From an uncultured Coprococcus sp. (GTDB taxonomy: Bacteria; Bacillota; Clostridia; Lachnospirales; Lachnospiraceae): a DNA stretch of 64,000 nt. Positions 37,257 to 45,386 of the stretch are shown in pieces. A model generated the notes under the pieces. The model saw nothing but the letters and a program-made list of their open reading frames with translations, was not told the DNA's origin and did not search any database. How positions within the stretch are numbered: position 1 is the first letter of the stretch; each line of letters begins with the position of its first letter. The stretch is from NCBI GenBank assembly GCA_934277375.1, contig CAKQTZ010000001.1:186001-250000 (forward strand), in the 5' to 3' direction. The translations under genes were made by a program, and so were the position numbers.

Positions 37257-39386
37257 CTATTCGCCCTTATTTCCTGTGCTGTCCACAATGCTCTTGACCG
37301 TCAGATCGTTAGACAGAGACTGCCATCCCTGTTTCAGGCCATCCCTGAGTGCAGGTATCTTATTTCCGCTGTTATAAATGGTCTTTACAGCCTTCACAGC
37401 CTTGGCACTCCAGTTTCCGGAATCACTGCCATACTGTTCAGAATACCTTTCAACCAGATAACTCAGGTTGCTTATGTATACACCTGCTGCATTGTCATCG
37501 CTTCCCAGTGCTGCTTCAGCAGTCTTATACACCTTCTCTGCCTCATCGTAATAGCTGTCGTTTTTACTGATCTTAGCCATATTTATGTATGTAACGGCTT
37601 CATTTATAGAATATTCTGAATACGCCTTCTTTGTAGTCTCAGAAACACTTTCTGCCTCTATATCAAGGCTGAGCAGATACATACTGGCACTGTCCGCAGC
37701 ACTGTTATAATCACTGAGCTTCTGCTTATCATCCTCCGCATACGATGCAAGCTGTGTATATACAGAATACATTATAGCCGCATATTGACCGTTATAGTAT
37801 TTTACTCCCCTGTCGGCAGGGAACTGATTGTTAAGAACCTCTGCATTGTCATCAAGCTTCTGCATGGCCTCATTGATAAGCGTCTCGATCCTGTATGCAA
37901 GTTCCTTATCATTTGATATCTCTCCAAGGTATATATATGCGATATTCAGGTAATTAACATATTTGTCCGGGTTTGTGTCAGCAACTTCATCACTGTTGTA
38001 TTCCTCAAATGCAAATATGTTATCCTTGTTACTTTCAAAGTTAGCTGACTTGTTTATCTTACTGTCGCATATCGCCGCATAGTATTTTGCCTGCTGTGCC
38101 TCGTCAGGATAATCCTTACTGTCATCTACCATATTGAAATATTGTTTTGCCGCATTGTAATCCTTGATCTCATCAAAGTACAGCATGGCTATCTTGAATT
38201 TTACATCGTCCTTGATATCATCCTTATTCTTGAGTGCCAGCCTTATTCCTTTCTCCGCCGGAGTCTCTGCATTTGCCGAAGCCGGTTCCTCCTCTGTGTA
38301 GTAATAGGCATATGTCTCCATATATCCTATGTATGCATCTGAGGATTTTGGATTGATATCAACTGCAGCCTTATAGCATTCAAATGCTGTATTATAGTCT
38401 CCCTGATCAACGGCGTCCTTCGCCTCATTTACCTTGTTATTGTAATCAAGCTCCTTTAACTGATTCTTCTTGACTCCTCCAACTATGGCACATATTCCCG
38501 AAACCACCGAAAGCCCAGCCATTATAGAGAATGCAACTATTTTCTTCTTTGCCTTTGCCCTGTACGCATCATCCAGCTCATTATAATGATCAAGTGCATA
38601 TAAGAGCTCAGAACACGATTGGTATCTGTCCTCAGGACTTGCCTGACAACACTTCTGTATGATCCTCTCAAATCCGGAGGACAACATAGGATTCCACTGT
38701 CTTATCGGTTTTATCTCATACGGAGGTTCACAAGGATTCTTTCCCGTTACCAAATGATACAGGGTAGCACCTAGATTATATATATCCGTTCTGGCATCTG
38801 TGTTATATATTCCCCTTCCCTGTGCATCACCAAACTGCTCAGGAGCCGCGTAACCACGGGTTCCAAGCGCAGTTGTATCCGCATTATTCTCTACTATGTA
38901 CTCCTTCGCTGTTCCGAAATCTATCAGTTTAACTGATCCGTCTGGTTTCAGCATAACATTTGAAGGCTTCATATCTCTGTAAATGATAGGCGGGTTCATT
39001 GAATGAAGATAATCCAGGGCACTTGCAAGTGCTCTGCCCCACTCAATTACCTTATCCTGACTCTGAGCTCCTTCTGCCTTCAGCACATCACTGAGGGGAC
39101 GGCCCTCCACAAAATCCATAACGACATATATAGTTCCATTTTCATTTATGATGTCTACGATTCGCGGCAGAACAGGATGATCCACATCCTTCAGAATATT
39201 CGCCTCACGCTCCAGCCCCTTCAGCAGTGTAGCGGTGCTTTTGGAACCGTCATTTTTTATCTCTTTTACAGCCCACTGCTTATTAAGTCGGTTATCCATT
39301 GCGAGGTAGACTATTGACATTCCGCCCTGACCGACTTTTTTAAGTATCTCGTATTTACCGTCTAATACTGTTCCCAACTCTGTCAT
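37257..39386 (-). CDS. Transmembrane Ser/Thr protein kinase with TPR-like outer domain
   Basis: A 709-residue PrkC/PknB-type kinase. The catalytic domain spans about 11-270: glycine loop VGQGGMSIVYLA, Lys41 in WAVKEI, catalytic loop YRDMKPSNV (Tyr replaces the usual His of HRD), DFG as LIDFGTAKEY, and the activation segment GTRGYAAPEQFG. One membrane helix lies at about 284-307. The outer 400 residues look like TPR-type helical repeats (DYNTAFECYKAAVDINPKSSDAYIGYME), not PASTA domains, so the sensed signal is probably a protein or peptide, not muropeptide. The start follows GGGGAGATAAT. It is 12 bases after the phosphatase gene and 12 before the repeat protein gene. Confidence 0.92.
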   Translation of the reverse strand: MTELGTVLDGKYEILKKVGQGGMSIVYLAMDNRLNKQWAVKEIKNDGSKSTATLLKGLEREANILKDVDHPVLPRIVDIINENGTIYVVMDFVEGRPLSDVLKAEGAQSQDKVIEWGRALASALDYLHSMNPPIIYRDMKPSNVMLKPDGSVKLIDFGTAKEYIVENNADTTALGTRGYAAPEQFGDAQGRGIYNTDARTDIYNLGATLYHLVTGKNPCEPPYEIKPIRQWNPMLSSGFERIIQKCCQASPEDRYQSCSELLYALDHYNELDDAYRAKAKKKIVAFSIMAGLSVVSGICAIVGGVKKNQLKELDYNNKVNEAKDAVDQGDYNTAFECYKAAVDINPKSSDAYIGYMETYAYYYTEEEPASANAETPAEKGIRLALKNKDDIKDDVKFKIAMLYFDEIKDYNAAKQYFNMVDDSKDYPDEAQQAKYYAAICDSKINKSANFESNKDNIFAFEEYNSDEVADTNPDKYVNYLNIAYIYLGEISNDKELAYRIETLINEAMQKLDDNAEVLNNQFPADRGVKYYNGQYAAIMYSVYTQLASYAEDDKQKLSDYNSAADSASMYLLSLDIEAESVSETTKKAYSEYSINEAVTYINMAKISKNDSYYDEAEKVYKTAEAALGSDDNAAGVYISNLSYLVERYSEQYGSDSGNWSAKAVKAVKTIYNSGNKIPALRDGLKQGWQSLSNDLTVKSIVDSTGNKGE

Positions 39387-39398
39387 ATTATCTCCCCA

Positions 39399-40169
39399 TT
39401 ACTCCGTCTTAATCAGAACTACTGTTACATTGTCTGTCTCTTTGCGGTACTTCACCAATTCAGTGAGGAATACACATCCCTCTTTCATCGACTTCTCATC
39501 TACGCAATTTGCAGGGCCAAGTCTCTCTATCATCTCCTCAGGAGTTATCTTATGTCTGAATCCATCAGAGCATATCATGTAATGAGCTCCTGGTATGACA
39601 TCTCCCTTTATAAAATCCGGTTCCACAACCGGTGATGCACCTATGCACTGAAGGAGTACACTTCTTCTGCTGTCTGTTTCGGCCTGCTCAGGGGTAAGCC
39701 TTCCTGCCGCTATCTCCCTTGCCACAAGCGTCTGATCCGATGTGAGCTGCCTGATTCCATTGGTTATCTCATATACACGACTGTCTCCGACATGAAGAAT
39801 ATAAAACTTTCCCATATAAATAAGTATCGCCGATATAGTGGTTCCCAGCATAAATCCCTGTTGTTCACCATATGCCTTTATGCGCTCATTCTGCTCGACC
39901 GCAAGCCTCATCCACTGGTATTGCAGGCTGTTCTCACTGAAACTTCTGTTCTCTATCATCTCCACAAATTGATTGTCAAACCAGTCACAGAATGCTGTTA
40001 TGACCTCTTTGCTGGCAACTTCGCCCTTTGCCAGGCCTCCCATTCCATCACAGACAAGCGAGAATATCACCTTTCCATCAGGAGTATCTGCTATCTTTAT
40101 AGCCAGTGAATCCTGATTGTTTTTCTTCTTTATCCCGACGTCCGTGTTATATACTGCGCTAACCCCCAT
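39399..40169 (-). CDS. PP2C-family protein phosphatase
   Basis: A 256-residue metal-dependent Ser/Thr phosphatase, the expected antagonist of the kinase encoded just downstream. Metal-site motifs are NNQD (D20), CDGMGGLAKGEVAS (D41, G42), the HVGDSRVYEI block, MICSDGFRHKI and TDNVTVVLIK near the C-terminus. No membrane segment is present, so it acts in the cytoplasm. The start follows TTTGGAGGAGC. The kinase-phosphatase pair is standard in Firmicutes (prpC-prkC), but here it is embedded with FHA and repeat proteins. Confidence 0.93.
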   Translation of the reverse strand: MGVSAVYNTDVGIKKKNNQDSLAIKIADTPDGKVIFSLVCDGMGGLAKGEVASKEVITAFCDWFDNQFVEMIENRSFSENSLQYQWMRLAVEQNERIKAYGEQQGFMLGTTISAILIYMGKFYILHVGDSRVYEITNGIRQLTSDQTLVAREIAAGRLTPEQAETDSRRSVLLQCIGASPVVEPDFIKGDVIPGAHYMICSDGFRHKITPEEMIERLGPANCVDEKSMKEGCVFLTELVKYRKETDNVTVVLIKTE

Positions 40170-40222
40170 ATATGCTCCTCCAAATATTGTATCACCTCAC
40201 TGCGGCATAGCCACGAGTGTAT

Positions 40223-41596
40223 TTATCTCACATGATATACAAATTCTTCATCTCCCAATATGACAACTGCGTTATTTGTGAGAAATCTTTCATCATCTTT
40301 TCCGAGTTCCTCGCCATTCACGTATGTGCCATTTGTAGAATTATTGTCTTTTATAAAGCAGACGCCATTCCTCTTGGTTATTATACAATGCACTCTGCTT
40401 ATAGCCGAATTATCAGACACCACATAGTCCACATCTGTGCCCCTGTGCCCTATCTTGAACTCTGCCTTGTCCAGATTTATCTTCTCTCCGTTTCTGGTTC
40501 GCACAAAGTAAGGTGCCGGTGCATCTGAAAACGGATTGCCAGGTATCGGCTGCGGCCTCATCGGTGGCATTTCTACCGGTGGCTGACCCTGCGGCCTCAT
40601 CGGCGGCATTCCCATCGGTGGCTCACCCTGCGGTCCCATAGGTGGCATTCCCATCGGCGGCTGACCCTGCGGCCTCATCGGCGGCATTCCCATCGGTGGC
40701 ATTCCCATCGGCGGCTGACCCATCGGCGGCTGACCCATCGGCGGCTCACCCTGCGGTCCCATCGGCGGCACCCCCATCGGCGGCATTCCCATCAGCGGCT
40801 CGCCCTGCGGTCCCATCGGTGGCATTCCCATCAGCGGCTCACCCTGCGGTTCCATCGGTGGCGGTCCCATCGGTGGCATCCCCATTGGGCTTCTATTCAT
40901 GCGGGCTTTATTTCTCATCACACCAAGACGACTGACTTTAGGTGTACCCGTTTTTAATATATGCCCATTGACATTCTCTATATCTTCATCTGTTTCTGTG
41001 CGTGTTTCCTGCTGACTCTCTATGTCAATTCCTATATCCAGGAGCATATTCTTTATCTGATTCTTCATATCCGACACTGAAAAAGTTCCCATGGCGTTGA
41101 CAATATTTATAAGACGCGCCACATAATTATCGGTATCTTCCTCCGAATATCTGGCGTTCACGATTATAGATTTTATAAAATTCCTGATTTCATTGAGATC
41201 TGCCATCTCTTTATTTACCGGCACTGCAATGTAACCAACATCAAACGTATCAGGTGCTGCAAATACACACTGTTCATCCTTCACAATGTAACTTAGAGAG
41301 ATCATATTTTTGCCAAATGTCTCCAGACCCTGAAGCAGATTGTGTAAAAGCGTGAGGATCTGCTGCTTATTCATAACCTGTCTGAGGATCTCCGTCAGCG
41401 GCTTTCTGCCTGCTATCCCATAGTTAAATACTCTCACTCCAGACATATCCTGCATATCGCATGAAATGAGTTCCTTCACTCTGCCACTTCTGCTGATATC
41501 ATATACCTTGGTGTCAATCACATCATTCACATCAAGGCTGTAACTCACTCTATATGTATCCCCGGCTGCCACCACAACCAATTTATCCTTTTTCAT
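40223..41596 (-). CDS. DUF6382-FHA protein with Met-Pro-Gly-rich linker
   Basis: A 457-residue cytoplasmic protein in three parts. Residues about 1-190 match the DUF6382-like domain that precedes FHA domains in Lachnospiraceae (the paralogue upstream shares it). Residues about 236-350 are a low-complexity tract of MGMPPMGPQGEPP-type repeats. The C-terminal FHA domain (about 365-457) has FKIGHRGTDVDYVV, SRVHCIITKR and NNSTNGTYVNG, the phosphothreonine-binding loops. The ATG at 41596 follows AAAGGGAGC; an ORF extension upstream has no ribosome site. It probably reads phosphothreonines made by the operon kinase. The role of the Met-Pro tract is unknown. Confidence 0.85.
   Translation of the reverse strand: MKKDKLVVVAAGDTYRVSYSLDVNDVIDTKVYDISRSGRVKELISCDMQDMSGVRVFNYGIAGRKPLTEILRQVMNKQQILTLLHNLLQGLETFGKNMISLSYIVKDEQCVFAAPDTFDVGYIAVPVNKEMADLNEIRNFIKSIIVNARYSEEDTDNYVARLINIVNAMGTFSVSDMKNQIKNMLLDIGIDIESQQETRTETDEDIENVNGHILKTGTPKVSRLGVMRNKARMNRSPMGMPPMGPPPMEPQGEPLMGMPPMGPQGEPLMGMPPMGVPPMGPQGEPPMGQPPMGQPPMGMPPMGMPPMRPQGQPPMGMPPMGPQGEPPMGMPPMRPQGQPPVEMPPMRPQPIPGNPFSDAPAPYFVRTRNGEKINLDKAEFKIGHRGTDVDYVVSDNSAISRVHCIITKRNGVCFIKDNNSTNGTYVNGEELGKDDERFLTNNAVVILGDEEFVYHVR
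40548..40890 (-). repeat. Met-Pro-Gly low-complexity coding repeats
   Basis: About 340 bp of degenerate tandem units encode MGMPPMGPQG(E/Q)PP. In plus orientation it reads as repeated GGCGGCATTCCCATCGG blocks. It is GC-rich relative to its surroundings and likely variable in length between strains. Confidence 0.88.
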
Positions 41597-41663
41597 TTTT
41601 GCTCCCTTTCGATCTATCATTACCCCATTAAGACAACGAAAAAATATATACCATATGTACACC

Positions 41664-41686
41664 AAAAGCAGGTATTGCTACCTGCT
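41664..41686 (-). terminator. Possible partial terminator between the two FHA genes
   Basis: A perfect 8-bp stem, AGCAGGTA/TACCTGCT, has a 4-base loop and a short minus-strand TTTT. It lies in the 118-base gap after the first FHA gene and could lower expression of the rest of the operon. Confidence 0.45.
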
Positions 41687-41714
41687 CTTACCCCACCATG
41701 TGGGCTGTGTGTAT

Positions 41715-43328
41715 TTAGAATTTAAAAAGGAAATCTTCTCCTCCGATACTTATCGTTGAATCATTTGTCAGAAGTCTCTCCTCGTTTTCCTCAAGCTTAT
41801 CCCCATTCAGATATGTACCATTTGTCGCCTTGTTATCCTTGAGATAACAACCGTCTTCTCTCTGGTATATTATTATGTGAACCTTGCTGACTGCTCCATT
41901 ACCACCTACATGATAATCAACTCCACGGCCTGCTTTTCCTATCTTGAAGACCGCTTTATTGACCATAACCCTCTCTCCAGTGTTTACACGGACGATATAT
42001 GGCATGGATTTTGGTATGGTTCTGTTTACAGCAGGCCTCTCAGGCTCGGTATCCCTCACAACATTCATTCCCGCTGTAAGCTCAACCGTACTTCCTGTTT
42101 CCTTCTTCTCCGGTGCGTCTTCTTTCGCTGTGACAGGATCCATATTGGTCTCCGGTTCACCCTGATCTCCATTCAGGAACTGTGGCGCAACTATCTGCTC
42201 TGTAGGATTATCGACCCTTGCCTCCTCTGCCTCCACAACAGCTTTCTGTATGATCTTCGCACGATTTATCTTGATATTCTTGATCGCTGGAGGGTTGTCA
42301 ACAAGCTCATCCGTCGACAGGAGCACCGGCTTCTTCTCTTCTCTCTTGTCCAGTTCAACCTCTGTCACACCATCTGCAGTCTTAGCAACCTCTGTCATGC
42401 CGGAAGTCCCTTCAGGTACAGCATCAGATGTAAGAGCCTCTGTAAGCCCTTCCTCCTCTGAATCGTCATCAGTTGTAATCTCATCCAGTGATTCGTCCAC
42501 TTCCAGTTCTTCAAGAATGCTGTCGTCAAATACCGACATATCTATGCCATCTGATGGCTTCTCAACGGCATTATCCACATTGAGATTATTGAACAGATCA
42601 TCAGCTGACTCTTCTTCAACATCATCATCCTCGTCCGAGCCAAAAGCAACATCCTTATATTCAGGAAGATCATCAAGACTTGTATCTGATGTCTGCTGTG
42701 CTGCAGCGGACTGTGACACAGATACATCAGAACCTATATCTACGAAATTCTCCTCAACCTGCATGCCCGCAGACTCCATAAGCTCAGTCAACTGAGCATA
42801 GAAATTCCTTACGGTGAACTTATCCATATTCAAAAGGTTGAGCAGTCTGGCTACATAATTACAGTCTTCCTTATCATCATATGTAACACTGGTAAGTATA
42901 TCTTTTACAAACATTCTGAATTCAGCATTGATATTCGCTTCAGATTCAATCGGAACACACAACATACCAATATCGTATGTCACCGGATTAACATATGTAA
43001 AATTCCTATGAAGAATAACATACGAAGCAGGAATACCAAGATCTCTCAAATTTACTATAGCGGAAGCTACACCTCTTACGATCCCCAACATCTTCTCAGC
43101 ATTTACCATATTCGAAAGGAGTGCGTCAACCGTTGTCCTGCCTGTAATATTATATGTAAGATAATCGTTCTCATCATCCTCTTCGTAAATGATATCAATG
43201 AGTTCAGGAATACTGTTCTCCTCCAGATAATCCAATAACTCCTCGTCAAACTCACAGTCATCATTCAGAATATATGACAGATATTTCTCAGAGCCGATAT
43301 TTCTTACTTTGAAACTTATTTTCCTCAT
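41715..43328 (-). CDS. DUF6382-FHA protein with acidic linker
   Basis: A 537-residue cytoplasmic protein, paralogous to the downstream FHA protein at both ends. The N-terminal DUF6382-like domain (about 1-200) includes YNITGRTTVDALLSNMVNAE and YNYVARLLN-like (here CNYVARLLNLL). A 250-residue acidic Asp/Glu/Ser-rich linker follows. A C-terminal FHA domain (about 455-537) has FKIGKAGRGVDYHV, SKVHIIIYQR and NKATNGTYLNG. Lys replaces Arg in the SRxH loop. The ATG at 43328 follows TAGGAGG; a TTG one codon earlier is not needed. It is the first gene of the unit and has a good promoter about 80 bases upstream. Confidence 0.87.
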   Translation of the reverse strand: MRKISFKVRNIGSEKYLSYILNDDCEFDEELLDYLEENSIPELIDIIYEEDDENDYLTYNITGRTTVDALLSNMVNAEKMLGIVRGVASAIVNLRDLGIPASYVILHRNFTYVNPVTYDIGMLCVPIESEANINAEFRMFVKDILTSVTYDDKEDCNYVARLLNLLNMDKFTVRNFYAQLTELMESAGMQVEENFVDIGSDVSVSQSAAAQQTSDTSLDDLPEYKDVAFGSDEDDDVEEESADDLFNNLNVDNAVEKPSDGIDMSVFDDSILEELEVDESLDEITTDDDSEEEGLTEALTSDAVPEGTSGMTEVAKTADGVTEVELDKREEKKPVLLSTDELVDNPPAIKNIKINRAKIIQKAVVEAEEARVDNPTEQIVAPQFLNGDQGEPETNMDPVTAKEDAPEKKETGSTVELTAGMNVVRDTEPERPAVNRTIPKSMPYIVRVNTGERVMVNKAVFKIGKAGRGVDYHVGGNGAVSKVHIIIYQREDGCYLKDNKATNGTYLNGDKLEENEERLLTNDSTISIGGEDFLFKF

Positions 43329-43403
43329 CAAATATTCCTCCTATCGCACCTCCAAAAGCGCTTAACTAAACGCATAAAAACCCAAAAGGGTACATACTCT
43401 TTT

Positions 43404-43432
43404 ATTATATATAAAAAGTCTATATATCGCAA
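43404..43432 (-). promoter_or_regulatory. Promoter of the kinase/FHA operon
   Basis: On the minus strand TTGCGA (43427-43432), 17 bases, TATAAT (43404-43409). It is the only strong promoter I find upstream of the seven-gene run ending at 30.3 kb. Confidence 0.72.
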
Positions 43433-43507
43433 GCAGTTTATACCCTTTTAGAAAAAATTCGCTATATATTATTGTCCGTGTTCAGCCGCCTGTCAGCAGC
43501 GCAAAAC

Positions 43508-44647
43508 TTATTCTGAATCGTCTGATCCATCAGATGATCCATCACCTGAATCTTCACCATCAGCGGATTCTTTTTCGGCTTTTGCCGCATCTGCCTTCTC
43601 TATATCTTCGAGATGACCCTCATATGTTTCGTTGAAAATACATGCTCCGTTACTCTCATCAGATGTGAGATAGTAATAGTAGTCATGTTTAACCGCATTG
43701 AGAACACCCTCTATGGACGCCTCTCCAGGATTACATATAGGCCCAACCGGAAGTCCGGTATACTTGTATGTGTTATATGGAGAGTCAACCTCCAGATCAT
43801 CATAAGAGAGTTCCGCCTGATCGTACTGTCCATCAGTTACGACATATAGAACAGAAGGATCTACCTGAAGCGGCATATCATCGTTAAGCCTGTTTATAAA
43901 TACACCCGCAACCATAGGTCTGTCCTTGTCAAGCTTACACTCCTTCTCGACTATGGAGGCCATGGTCAGGACTTCAAAATCGGTATAGCCAAGCTTCTCA
44001 GCCTTCTGTTTGAACTCATCTGTATATATACTGTTGAATTTGTCTATCATATCCTGAATGAGCTCCTTAGGAGTCATATCCGCATATATATCGTATGTTG
44101 CAGGGAACAGGAAGCCCTGAAGTGCATATGTTACCTCTGTTGAAGGTATCTCAAACGGATACTCAAAATCTCCTGACTTACACTCTGCCAGAAATTCCTT
44201 TGCACTGCAGAATCCAAGCTCCTGACATTTGTCGGCTATCTGTTCCACTGTGAAGCCCTCAGGCACAGTAAGCGTATACTGAACCTCCCTTGTCGACTCC
44301 ACAAAACACAACGTCTTTATCATGTCCAGCGTGGACATGCCAGTATTCAAAGTATATGTTCCAGGCTGCAGGCTGTTGCTGTACTGTGAGCCAGTCATCC
44401 TAAGCTGAAATGCAAGTTTGTACTTGATAAGCCCCGCATCCTTCAATATACTTGCCGCTTCCTTTATAGATGTATGCTCCGGGATGGTGATCTCCACATC
44501 CTGACCTCCCTGAGTTCCACTTGTTCCTTCATATTCTTTCATAAATCCTGTGTATGTGTCCCTTACCTTGTGAACTCCAAAAAGCACAAGACATACGACA
44601 AGCAAAATTATCACCACAGGTCTGACTATATTTCTCCAGTCCATCAT
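43508..44647 (-). CDS. mltG: Endolytic murein transglycosylase MltG
   Basis: A 379-residue YceG/MltG protein, a membrane-anchored lytic transglycosylase that cuts nascent glycan strands. One N-terminal helix (about 7-24) is followed by a LysM-like segment (EITIPEHTSIKEAASILKDAGLI) and the catalytic domain with the family motifs GFLFPATYDI, MASIVEKEC (catalytic Glu), GVFINRLNDDMPLQVDPSVLY and PYNTYKYTGLPVGPICNPG. The last 30 residues are Ser/Asp/Glu-rich. The start is ambiguous: AAGGAG precedes the double ATG at 44647/44644, while ATG at 44662 has no ribosome site. It is transcribed divergently from the cyclophilin gene. Confidence 0.92.
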   Translation of the reverse strand: MMDWRNIVRPVVIILLVVCLVLFGVHKVRDTYTGFMKEYEGTSGTQGGQDVEITIPEHTSIKEAASILKDAGLIKYKLAFQLRMTGSQYSNSLQPGTYTLNTGMSTLDMIKTLCFVESTREVQYTLTVPEGFTVEQIADKCQELGFCSAKEFLAECKSGDFEYPFEIPSTEVTYALQGFLFPATYDIYADMTPKELIQDMIDKFNSIYTDEFKQKAEKLGYTDFEVLTMASIVEKECKLDKDRPMVAGVFINRLNDDMPLQVDPSVLYVVTDGQYDQAELSYDDLEVDSPYNTYKYTGLPVGPICNPGEASIEGVLNAVKHDYYYYLTSDESNGACIFNETYEGHLEDIEKADAAKAEKESADGEDSGDGSSDGSDDSE

Positions 44648-44671
44648 TTTCTCCTTCTTCATAAAATTAGT

Positions 44672-44718
44672 TTGCCTGTTCTGTAAAGTGATGTTATCAT
44701 AACCGTATCTTTAATCAA
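44672..44718. promoter_or_regulatory. Overlapping divergent promoters for mltG and cyclophilin
   Basis: Plus strand: TTGCCT (44672-44677), 17 bases, TATCAT (44695-44700). Minus strand: TTGATT (44713-44718), 16 bases, TAACAT (44691-44696). The two -10 boxes overlap, so only one can be used at a time. Confidence 0.5.
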
Positions 44719-44734
44719 GAAAGGAATGATATAC

Positions 44735-45253
44735 GTGGCAAATCCAATAGTAACTATAACTATGGAAAATGGTGATGTCATGAAAGCTGAGCTTTATCCT
44801 GACATTGCACCAAATACTGTAAACAACTTCATCTCACTCGTAAAGAAGGGCTTCTATGACGGAATCATATTCCATCGTGTCATAAAAGGCTTCATGATAC
44901 AGGGTGGAGATCCACAGGGAATCGGCATCGGCGGTCCTGGATACTCCATCAAGGGAGAATTCTCACAGAACGGCTTTGCGAACGACCTTGCTCATACACC
45001 AGGTGTACTGTCCATGGCGCGTTCAATGATGCCTGATTCTGCAGGTTCACAGTTCTTTATCATGCACAAGACATCTCCACATCTGGATGGTGCCTATGCA
45101 GCCTTTGGCAAGGTTATCGAGGGACTTGACATCGTAGACAAGATTGCAAATGTGCCAACCGACTACAATGACAAGCCTCGTCAGGAGCAGAAGATGAAGA
45201 CTGTAACAGTCGAAACCTTCGGCGTTGATTACCCTGAACCTGTAAAGGCTTAA
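44735..45253 (+). CDS. Cyclophilin-type peptidyl-prolyl isomerase
   Basis: A 172-residue cytoplasmic prolyl isomerase. Active-site signatures include FHRVIKGFMIQGGDPQGIGIGGPGY (catalytic Arg in FHRV), the substrate-groove SMARSMMPDSAGSQFFIM and LDGAYAAFGKVIEGLD. I favour the GTG at 44735 (reads as MANPIVTITME, the usual family start) because AAAGGAA lies nine bases before it. An ATG at 44726 is inside that ribosome site. The gene stands alone with its own promoter and strong terminator. Confidence 0.93.
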   Translation: MANPIVTITMENGDVMKAELYPDIAPNTVNNFISLVKKGFYDGIIFHRVIKGFMIQGGDPQGIGIGGPGYSIKGEFSQNGFANDLAHTPGVLSMARSMMPDSAGSQFFIMHKTSPHLDGAYAAFGKVIEGLDIVDKIANVPTDYNDKPRQEQKMKTVTVETFGVDYPEPVKA

Positions 45254-45325
45254 TCGCAATTATTATAAACCATATGGTAGGATTTGAAAACCATAATAAT
45301 TTTTAAAGTTTAAAACTCACAAAGC

Positions 45326-45370
45326 AATCGGGCCATGAATTTATAGAATTCATGGCCCGATTCTTTTATT
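45326..45370 (+). terminator. Terminator after the cyclophilin gene
   Basis: A 15-16 bp stem, AATCGGGCCATGAATT/AATTCATGGCCCGATT, is followed by CTTTTATTT. Confidence 0.93.
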
Positions 45371-45386
45371 TAAAAAATATTTTATT

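Noticed and set aside
36505..40890. CRISPR-like arrays at the two tandem repeat blocks
   Set aside because: Units are contiguous, in frame and coding, without unique spacers. No cas genes are nearby.
40642..40935. Plus-strand ORF rich in Ala, Phe, Pro and Ser opposite the Met-Pro-Gly tract
   Set aside because: Shadow of the FHA protein repeat; no ribosome site and no independent signal.
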